From contig DJWR01000120.1 of the NCBI GenBank assembly GCA_002441055.1, positions 1 to 5,768 of the forward strand: 5,768 bases of DNA. The letters are read 5' to 3'. The DNA is from Caulobacteraceae bacterium UBA6225. GTDB taxonomy: Bacteria > Pseudomonadota > Alphaproteobacteria > Caulobacterales > Caulobacteraceae. The notes under the pieces are model-generated. The model was not told the DNA's origin and made no database searches. It was given only the letters and a program-made list of their open reading frames with translations. The translations under genes and the position numbers were made by a program. Each line of letters opens with the position of its first letter. Positions within the stretch are counted from its first letter, which is position 1. Positions 1 through 5,768 of this stretch are shown here, piece after piece.

Positions 1-272
1 CCTGCATCACCAGCTTCGTCTTCCGGGTGCGCAACCTGCCGGCCGCGCTTTACAAGGCGCTGGGGGGCTTTGCGACCAACGGCGTCAACATGACCAAGCT
101 GGAAAGCTACATGGAGGACGGCGCCTGGACGGCGACCTTCTTCTACGCCGAGGTGGATGGGCGGCCTGAGGACCGCGGACTGGCGCTAGCCCTGGAGGAG
201 CTGCAGTTCTTCTCCGAGCGCTTCGAGATCCTCGGCGTCTACCCGGCCGACCCCTTCCGCGCCCGGGCCTGA
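1..272 (+). CDS. pheA: Prephenate dehydratase, C-terminal ACT domain (5' truncated by window)
   Basis: Only the last 89 residues are visible, reading in frame from base 3 to the TGA at 270-272. They form an ACT domain of the prephenate dehydratase type. The stretch NLPAALYKAL matches the place of the GALV motif, NMTKLES matches the ESRP-type phenylalanine-binding motif (here LESYM), and the end FEILGVYPAD matches the family's conserved KVLGCYP-like strand. In the family this domain senses phenylalanine and shuts down conversion of prephenate to phenylpyruvate in cytoplasmic phenylalanine synthesis. The catalytic domain lies outside the window, so it cannot be told whether this is a stand-alone dehydratase or a fusion with chorismate mutase. 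An in-frame GTG at 27 is internal and is not a start. The gene converges on nudC. No T-rich intrinsic terminator is visible after the stop. Confidence 0.88.
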   Translation, partial: CITSFVFRVRNLPAALYKALGGFATNGVNMTKLESYMEDGAWTATFFYAEVDGRPEDRGLALALEELQFFSERFEILGVYPADPFRARA

Positions 273-310
273 GGGGGCGTTCTTACTGACCCGTGGCTTT
301 TCCAAAGCCG

Positions 311-393
311 TCACCTTCGGGCTTGACCCGAAGGTCCATGCACACTTGGCCCGCCCCGGTGTTCATGGATGGTCGGGTCAAGCCCGACCATGA
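311..393. repeat. REP-like inverted doublet of two hairpins between convergent genes
   Basis: Two perfect 9-bp stems with 5-base loops are visible: ACCTTCGGG (313-321) with CCCGAAGGT (327-335), and ATGGTCGGG (369-377) with CCCGACCAT (383-391). The 13-base cores are exact reverse complements of each other (318-330 and 374-386). Extended to 23 bases (318-340 against 364-386) they match at 20 positions, so the whole block is also one large inverted repeat around a 23-base centre. Neither hairpin is followed by a T run, so it is a poor intrinsic terminator, though it may block exonucleases at the 3' ends of pheA and nudC. Palindromes with a CGGGCTTGACCCG core are, from memory, widely dispersed in alphaproteobacterial genomes. 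The rest of the pheA-nudC gap (273-310 and 394-428) shows nothing recognisable. Confidence 0.8.
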
Positions 394-428
394 CGGCGGA
401 GAAGGTGGCGCGAGGCTCCTGAAAGGCT

Positions 429-1355
429 TCAGCCCTCCTCGACCCAGGCCTTCAGCAGCTGATGGGCGATGGCGAGCGGGCCAGGGGCGAAGGTTCCCTC
501 GATCTTGCCGGCCAGCAGGTCGCGGGCCTCATCGCGGGTGAACCAGCGCACTTCCGACAGCTCGGTCTGATCGGGGGCGGCCTGATCGTTCTCCACCTCA
601 GCGATCAGGCCGATCATCAGGGAGGACGGATAGGGCCAGGGCTGGGTGGAGTGGTAGCGGACGCTGACGGCCTTGAGCGCGGCCTCTTCGGCCAGCTCCC
701 GGGCGCAGGCTTCCTCGATGCTCTCGCCGGGCTCCACGAAGCCGGCCAGGGCCGAGAACATGCCGGGCGGCCAAGCCTCCTGGCGGCCCATCATGCAGCG
801 GTCGCCGAGATAGGGCAGCATGATCACCACAGGATCGGTGCGGGGGAAGTGCTCGGCCTTGCAGGTGGGGCACTGGCGCTTCCAGCCCCCGTCGACCACC
901 ACGCTGGGCTCGCCGCAGGCGGCGCAATGGCGGTGGCGGCGGCGCCACTCGAACATGGATTTGGCGGTGGCGGCCATGGCGGCTTCCGCCGCCGGCAGTC
1001 GCAGGGCGATGGTCCGTAGGTCCTCAAAGGCGCCGAGGCCTTGAAGCGTCCCTTCGGCCGGGTCCAGGCCCCCTTCCATGTCGACGGCGAAGACTGCGGT
1101 CTCTTTCCACAGTCCCATGAACAACAGCCGCTCGACCCCGCCGGCCAGCTCGTCGGACATGGTGGCCGGCAGATAGGCCAGCTGCACCCCACCCTCGGGG
1201 GACTTCTCGATCAGTGGCTTGCCGTTCCACAGGACGATGGTCAGGGACTCGGGCGAGGTCTGCATCTCGCCCAGCCAGGCGGCGTCGCCGCGGCGCTCGC
1301 TGCAGCGGTCGAGGGGGTTGCCGGCGAAGGTGTTCTGGAAGGCTGTCAGGGGCAT
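429..1355 (-). CDS. nudC: NADH pyrophosphatase / NAD-RNA decapping Nudix hydrolase
   Basis: This 308-residue protein has the full NudC layout. A variable N-terminal domain (about 1-135) is followed by a four-cysteine zinc ribbon (C144, C147, C162, C165), then the Nudix box from G205 to L227 with E211, R219, E220, E223 and E224, and the NADH-pyrophosphatase signature QPWPYPSS at 238-245. The family splits NAD(H) into NMN(H) and AMP and removes NAD caps from RNA. It is longer than E. coli NudC (257 aa), with the extra length in the N-terminal domain. The usual Gly of the Nudix box end (EExGU) is Ala226. The ATG at 1355-1353 was chosen because homologous N-termini, as I recall them, carry an NTFAGNPLDR-like segment just after the start. 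The frame stays open far upstream, but that stretch is antisense to ffs and dnaX. No Shine-Dalgarno sequence is visible. The gene is divergent from ffs. Confidence 0.93.
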   Translation of the reverse strand: MPLTAFQNTFAGNPLDRCSERRGDAAWLGEMQTSPESLTIVLWNGKPLIEKSPEGGVQLAYLPATMSDELAGGVERLLFMGLWKETAVFAVDMEGGLDPAEGTLQGLGAFEDLRTIALRLPAAEAAMAATAKSMFEWRRRHRHCAACGEPSVVVDGGWKRQCPTCKAEHFPRTDPVVIMLPYLGDRCMMGRQEAWPPGMFSALAGFVEPGESIEEACARELAEEAALKAVSVRYHSTQPWPYPSSLMIGLIAEVENDQAAPDQTELSEVRWFTRDEARDLLAGKIEGTFAPGPLAIAHQLLKAWVEEG

Positions 1356-1370
1356 GAATCGCGTTCTATC
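1356..1370 (-). promoter_or_regulatory. Candidate nudC promoter -10 with GANTC site, possibly leaderless start
   Basis: Read on the minus strand, GATAGAAC (1370-1363) matches 7 of 8 positions of the Caulobacter housekeeping -10 consensus GCTANAWC. The hexamer TAGAAC ends 7 bases before the A of the nudC ATG, which is where transcription would be expected to begin. That fits the lack of a ribosome binding site and suggests a leaderless mRNA. A GANTC (CcrM-type) methylation site occupies 1356-1360, between the -10 and the ATG. No convincing -35 element is visible, so this remains a prediction. Confidence 0.35.
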
Positions 1371-1381
1371 TGCGCCCGAGC

Positions 1382-1410
1382 TTGCGCGCACCTCTTTCGA
1401 TCGCGATATT
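1382..1410 (+). promoter_or_regulatory. Candidate promoter for ffs (and probably dnaX)
   Basis: TTGCGCG (1382-1388) and GCGATATT (1403-1410) are 14 bases apart. They resemble the Caulobacter TTGACGS-N10-14-GCTANAWC arrangement, matching 4 of 7 and 6 of 8 positions. The following G run (1411-1415) would be the discriminator and start of the SRP RNA. An 8-bp palindrome, ATCGCGAT, lies at 1400-1407. The match is weak and the -10 sits a little close to the RNA 5' end implied by the terminal helix, so the position is tentative. Confidence 0.3.
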
Positions 1411-1412
1411 GG

Positions 1413-1514
1413 GGGCGGAGATCGGCGACGGGCGGAGTCCTCGCCAACCCGGTCAGGTCCGGAAGGAAGCAGCCGTAACGAGTTTCGCTTCGGGTCGTCG
1501 TCCGGTCTCCACCC
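1413..1514 (+). ncRNA. ffs: Small bacterial signal recognition particle RNA (4.5S RNA)
   Basis: The highly conserved domain IV of SRP RNA is present at 1451-1473: GGTCAGGTCC, the GGAA tetraloop (1461-1464), then GGAAGCAGCC, the same as in E. coli 4.5S RNA. The flanks fold back as a long hairpin. GGAGATCGG (1417-1425) pairs with CCGGTCTCC (1502-1510) including one G-U pair, CGACG (1426-1430) with CGTCG (1496-1500), CTCG (1440-1443) with CGAG (1479-1482), and GGG (1413-1415) with CCC (1512-1514). The ends are set by this terminal helix and may be off by a few bases. The RNA binds Ffh to form the particle that targets nascent membrane proteins to FtsY. No Alu domain is present, as usual for the short form in Gram-negatives. 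No terminator separates it from dnaX, so it is probably cut from a longer transcript. Confidence 0.93.
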
Positions 1515-1535
1515 GCTTCCTCTGACATTCTCCCC

Positions 1536-3323
<1,788 letters not shown>

Positions 3324-3328
3324 AGCCC

Positions 3329-3655
3329 ATGAAGGACCTTGGCGCCCTGATGAAGCAGGCCCAGGCCATGCAGCAGAAGCTGGCCGACGCCCAGGCCCGC
3401 CTGGCCGAGACCACGGTGGAAGGCACGTCCGGCGGCGGCATGGTCAGGCTGACCCTGCGCGGTTCGGGCGAACTGGCCGGCGTGGTGATGGACGAGAGCC
3501 TGCTGGCCCCGGGCGAGGGCGAGGTGCTGTCGGACCTGATGGTCGCGGCCCATGCGGACGCCAAGCGCAAGCTCGACGCCATGCAGGCCGAGGTGATGCG
3601 CGAGGCCGCCGGTCCCCTGGCCGGCATGGGCCTGCCCGGCATGCCCAAGTTCTGA
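3329..3655 (+). CDS. ybaB: YbaB/EbfC family nucleoid-associated protein
   Basis: This small protein of 108 residues has the typical family pattern. An N-terminal amphipathic helix, MKDLGALMKQAQAMQQKLADAQ (1-22), is followed by a beta sheet region containing GTSGGGMVRLTLRGSGELAGVVMDESLL (32-59). A second helix (about 65-92) leads to a short Gly/Pro/Met-rich tail. Family members form dimers that bind DNA without strong sequence specificity. Their cellular role is only partly known, and they have been linked to nucleoid structure and recombination or repair. The gene starts 5 bases after the dnaX stop and ends 10 bases before recR, the classical dnaX-ybaB-recR order. The length is normal (E. coli YbaB has 109 residues) and nothing looks damaged. 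The ATG at 3329 is supported by an AGAGGA sequence upstream. Confidence 0.95.
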   Translation: MKDLGALMKQAQAMQQKLADAQARLAETTVEGTSGGGMVRLTLRGSGELAGVVMDESLLAPGEGEVLSDLMVAAHADAKRKLDAMQAEVMREAAGPLAGMGLPGMPKF

Positions 3656-3665
3656 TCGTCGCCCC

Positions 3666-4268
3666 TTGGCCGCATCCTCAGGACCCGAGATTGAGCGCCT
3701 GATCGCGCTGCTGGCCAAGCTGCCCGGCATGGGGCCGCGCTCGGCCAGGCGGGCGACGCTGGCCCTGCTTAAGCGCCGCGAACAGCTGCTGACGCCGTTG
3801 GCCCAGGCCCTGGCGGACGCCGCTGAGCGGGTGAAGACCTGTTCGACCTGCGGCGCGCTGGACACCCGCGACCCCTGCGCCGTCTGCGCCGATCCCGAAC
3901 GAGACCCTGGCCTGATCTGTGTGGTGGAAGAGGTCGGCGCGCTCTGGGCCATGGAGCGGGGCGGCTCATTCCGAGGCCGTTACCATGTCATGGGCGGCCT
4001 GCTGTCAGCCCTCGATGGGGTCGGCCCAGACGCCCTGCGGGTGGGCTCCCTGGTGGCCAGGGCCAGCGCGCCCGAGGTCACCGAGGTGATCCTCGCCCTG
4101 CCGGCCACGGTGGATGGCCAGACCACCGCTCACTATCTGGCCGAACGCCTGGCGCCCTGCGCCGTGACCATCTCCATGATCGCCCGTGGCGTGCCCGTGG
4201 GCGGCGAACTGGACTGGCTGGACGACGGCACCATCGCCCAGGCCCTGCGGGCCCGCCGCCCGGCCTGA
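3666..4268 (+). CDS. recR: Recombination mediator protein RecR
   Basis: The product has 200 residues, the family's usual length. Visible parts are a helix-hairpin-helix with LPGMGPRSARR (19-29), a four-cysteine zinc finger (C59, C62, C71, C74), a Toprim domain starting with ICVVEE (84-89) and including ALPATVDGQTTAHYL (144-158), and the C-terminal motif GVPVGGELDWLDDGTI (175-190). RecR forms a ring that, with RecF and RecO, loads RecA onto SSB-coated single-stranded gaps. The start is taken as TTG at 3666, because the N-terminus it gives (MAASSGPEIERLI) has the expected length and no in-frame ATG precedes the conserved HhH motif. No Shine-Dalgarno sequence is seen. With only 10 bases after the ybaB stop, translation probably depends on coupling. 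ATG 3729 (residue 22) would delete most of the HhH motif and is unlikely. Confidence 0.95.
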   Translation: MAASSGPEIERLIALLAKLPGMGPRSARRATLALLKRREQLLTPLAQALADAAERVKTCSTCGALDTRDPCAVCADPERDPGLICVVEEVGALWAMERGGSFRGRYHVMGGLLSALDGVGPDALRVGSLVARASAPEVTEVILALPATVDGQTTAHYLAERLAPCAVTISMIARGVPVGGELDWLDDGTIAQALRARRPA

Positions 4269-4283
4269 GGCTGCGGGGCCTTG

Positions 4284-4380
4284 CGCCCTTCGAGGCTCGC
4301 TTAGGCTCGCACCTCAGGATGAGGGAGGGGATTCCGTCCTCATCCTGAGGCGCCCTGCGCCAGCAGGGCCTCGAAGGACG
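4284..4380. repeat. Nested palindromic intergenic repeat between recR and rmuC
   Basis: An outer 10-bp pair, CCTTCGAGGC (4287-4296) with GCCTCGAAGG (4368-4377), encloses a perfect 13-bp pair, CCTCAGGATGAGG (4312-4324) with CCTCATCCTGAGG (4338-4350). The loop of the inner stem is 13 bases and contains a GANTC site (4330-4334). The connecting arms differ. The left one has a direct repeat of GGCTCGC (4294-4300 and 4304-4310). The right one forms its own 7-bp hairpin, GCCCTGC (4352-4358) with GCAGGGC (4363-4369). Elements with a CCTCAGGATGAGG core are, from memory, common in alphaproteobacterial intergenic DNA. There is no T run after it, so transcription may pass through to rmuC. The remaining spacer bases (4269-4283 and 4381-4410) show nothing clear. 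Confidence 0.8.
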
Positions 4381-4413
4381 AGGGCGGCCCCCTGGCCCCG
4401 GCCGCCGACTCCG

Positions 4414-4421
4414 GCTAGGAA
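4414..4421 (+). promoter_or_regulatory. rmuC translation signal AGGA, overlapping a weak -10-like sequence
   Basis: AGGA (4417-4420) lies 7 bases before the rmuC ATG and is a reasonable ribosome binding site. A GGAG at 4423-4426 is too close to the start to work. The same bases read GCTAGGAA (4414-4421), matching 6 of 8 positions of the Caulobacter -10 consensus, but no -35 partner is visible. The ribosome-site reading is preferred. Confidence 0.4.
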
Positions 4422-4427
4422 CGGAGC

Positions 4428-5714
4428 ATGAACCTGGATGCATCCCTCGTCGCCGTCATCGCCTGCGCCCTGGCTGCTATCGCCGGTTTCGCCTGGGCCC
4501 TGATGGAGCGCCGCCGCGCCGACCGGCTGCAGGCCGACTACTGGACCTTGCGTGACCAGAGCGCCAACGCCGAGGCCGAACTGCGCAGCTTCAAGGCTCA
4601 GTCCGAAGCCCAGGCCGAAATCCTGCGCAACCAGGCCGCCCAGTCGGCCAATGTGGTGGCCGAGGCCCTGCTCAAGCGCACCGAGGAGACCTTCCGCAAC
4701 CGCGAGCAGCTGGCCCAGGCCAGGCTCGAGGCGCAACTGAAGCCGGTGGCCGAGACGCTCGCCAAGTTCCAGGAGCAGGTCACGGCGGTGGAGAAGACCC
4801 GCGCCGAGGAGACCGGCGGGCTGAAGGCCCAGATCGCCCAGCTGCTGACCGCGTCCACCGCCACCCAGGAAGAGGCCCGCAAGCTCTCGGCGGCGCTCCG
4901 CCGCGGCGCAGGCGTCCAGGGGCGATGGGGGGAGCAGACCCTGCGCAACGTGCTGGAGGCTGCGGGTCTGTCGCACCGCTATGACTTCGAGGAGCAGGTC
5001 GCCACCGACACCGAGGAGGGCCGCCGCCGCCCTGACGTCACGGTGCGTCTGCCTGGCGGGGCCCTGTTCGTCATCGACGCCAAGTGCTCGCTGAACGCCT
5101 TTCTGGACGCCCAGGAGGCCACGGACGACGCCACCCGCGAGGCCTGTTTCGTGCGCCACGCCCAGAGCGTCCGGGCCCACATGCAGGGCCTGTCGGCCAA
5201 GGCCTATTGGGATCAGTTCGAGGCCTCGCCGGATTTCGTGGCCATGTTCATCCCCGGCGACAGCTTCCTGGCCGCCGCGCTCGATCGGGCGCCGGACCTG
5301 ATGAGCGAGGCCATGGACCGCCGGGTGCTGGTGGTGACGCCCACCACCCTTTTCGCCCTGTGCAAGGCCGTGGTCTATGGCTGGCGGGTGGAGGAGCAGG
5401 CGGCCAACGCCCAGGAGATCTCCAAGCTCGGCCGCGAGCTTTACAAGCGCCTGTCGGTCATGGGCGGCCATGCCGCCGCCGTCGGCAAAAAGCTGGAAGA
5501 GGCGGTGGGTAAGTACAACCAGATGGTCGGGTCTCTGGAGACCCAGGTGCTGACCCAGGCCCGCCGGTTCGAGGACCTGAAGGTCGACCACGAGGGGCGC
5601 GATATTCCGGAGCTTGCCCCCATTGAGACCGCCGTCCGGCCCCTGGCCAAGCTGGCGGCTGACGGTGAGCCAGGTTCGGCGCCGCGAATCCGGGCGGTGG
5701 GCGAAGACAGCTGA
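4428..5714 (+). CDS. rmuC: DNA recombination protein RmuC homologue
   Basis: The protein has 428 residues. One N-terminal membrane segment (about 7-25, followed by basic ERRRADR) is succeeded by a long Ala/Glu/Gln-rich coiled coil (about 30-157). The RmuC core then begins with GRWGE (165-169). It includes the PD-(D/E)xK-like nuclease motif P202-D203 with IDAK (216-219), and continues through YWDQFEASPDFVAMFIPGDSF (260-280), VTPTTLFAL (303-311), WRVEEQA (319-325), YNQMVGSLETQVL (363-375) and ARRFEDL (378-384). E. coli RmuC limits DNA inversions at short inverted repeats, and its biochemical activity is not firmly settled. The layout suggests a membrane-tethered protein reaching the nucleoid. 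It follows recR after a 159-base repeat-bearing spacer and may be read through from the dnaX operon or have its own promoter. Nothing looks truncated. Confidence 0.94.
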   Translation: MNLDASLVAVIACALAAIAGFAWALMERRRADRLQADYWTLRDQSANAEAELRSFKAQSEAQAEILRNQAAQSANVVAEALLKRTEETFRNREQLAQARLEAQLKPVAETLAKFQEQVTAVEKTRAEETGGLKAQIAQLLTASTATQEEARKLSAALRRGAGVQGRWGEQTLRNVLEAAGLSHRYDFEEQVATDTEEGRRRPDVTVRLPGGALFVIDAKCSLNAFLDAQEATDDATREACFVRHAQSVRAHMQGLSAKAYWDQFEASPDFVAMFIPGDSFLAAALDRAPDLMSEAMDRRVLVVTPTTLFALCKAVVYGWRVEEQAANAQEISKLGRELYKRLSVMGGHAAAVGKKLEEAVGKYNQMVGSLETQVLTQARRFEDLKVDHEGRDIPELAPIETAVRPLAKLAADGEPGSAPRIRAVGEDS

Positions 5715-5734
5715 GCCCGCGACAAAGGCCGACC

Positions 5735-5760
5735 TTGACGCTCAGGTTTGGCGCGCTTAC
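5735..5760 (+). promoter_or_regulatory. Possible promoter downstream of rmuC
   Basis: TTGACGC (5735-5741) is a full match to the Caulobacter -35 consensus TTGACGS. Thirteen bases later GCTTAC (5755-5760) is only a poor match to the -10. If real, it would drive a + strand gene beginning beyond the window. The 54 bases after the rmuC stop hold no terminator hairpin and no gene. Confidence 0.25.
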
Positions 5761-5768
5761 CTCGCAAC

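Noticed and set aside
311..393. Bidirectional intrinsic terminator between pheA and nudC
   Set aside because: The stems are strong, but no T run follows either hairpin on either strand. A dispersed REP-like element explains the structure better.
293..541. Small + strand open frame over the pheA-nudC gap
   Set aside because: It reads through the palindromic repeat and the nudC 3' end, with no ribosome site or recognisable protein.
4338..4380. Intrinsic terminator after recR
   Set aside because: The palindrome lacks a downstream T tract, and its sequence fits a known type of dispersed repeat.
4314..5591. 425-residue minus-strand open frame opposite rmuC
   Set aside because: It is a shadow of the rmuC codon bias, has repetitive Leu/Gly/His composition and no recognisable domain. 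RmuC on the + strand is certain.

Overview
The window looks like ordinary chromosomal DNA from a high-GC alphaproteobacterium, most likely of the Caulobacterales (Caulobacter/Phenylobacterium type). The evidence is the strong G/C third-position bias, an alphaproteobacterial-style DnaX with a degraded zinc module, a 4.5S SRP RNA gene directly in front of dnaX (an order I recall from Caulobacter crescentus), and two palindromic intergenic repeats of kinds I recall from many alphaproteobacterial genomes. The genus is an inference.

Layout, left to right. The 3' end of a prephenate dehydratase gene (pheA, + strand, ACT domain only) runs to 272. It converges on nudC, an NADH pyrophosphatase/RNA-decapping Nudix hydrolase gene (- strand, 429-1355). 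The 156-base gap between them holds a pair of inverted REP-like hairpins. Upstream of nudC a short divergent control region (1356-1412) separates it from ffs, the small SRP RNA gene (about 1413-1514, + strand). After ffs comes a tight + strand cluster: dnaX (DNA polymerase III tau/gamma clamp-loader subunit, 1536-3323), a YbaB/EbfC nucleoid-associated protein gene (3329-3655) and recR (3666-4268). The gaps within dnaX-ybaB-recR are 5 and 10 bases, so it is very probably one operon. A 159-base spacer with a second, nested palindromic repeat leads to rmuC (4428-5714), which encodes a membrane-anchored coiled-coil protein with a nuclease-like domain. The last 54 bases hold no gene, only a possible promoter.

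The cluster has a shared theme of genome replication and maintenance. DnaX builds the clamp loader and replisome. YbaB and RecR are the usual downstream partners of dnaX in many bacteria, with RecR loading RecA through RecFOR at gaps. RmuC limits certain DNA rearrangements. The SRP RNA works in membrane-protein targeting and seems tied to dnaX by transcription rather than by function.

I found no mobile element, CRISPR array, tRNA, toxin-antitoxin pair or clear novel system. The items most worth checking are regulatory or structural: the compensatory pattern in the two-hairpin repeat, the ffs/dnaX junction with no terminator or Shine-Dalgarno sequence, a possibly leaderless nudC transcript with a GANTC methylation site at its start, and the reduced zinc module and SRT motif of DnaX.
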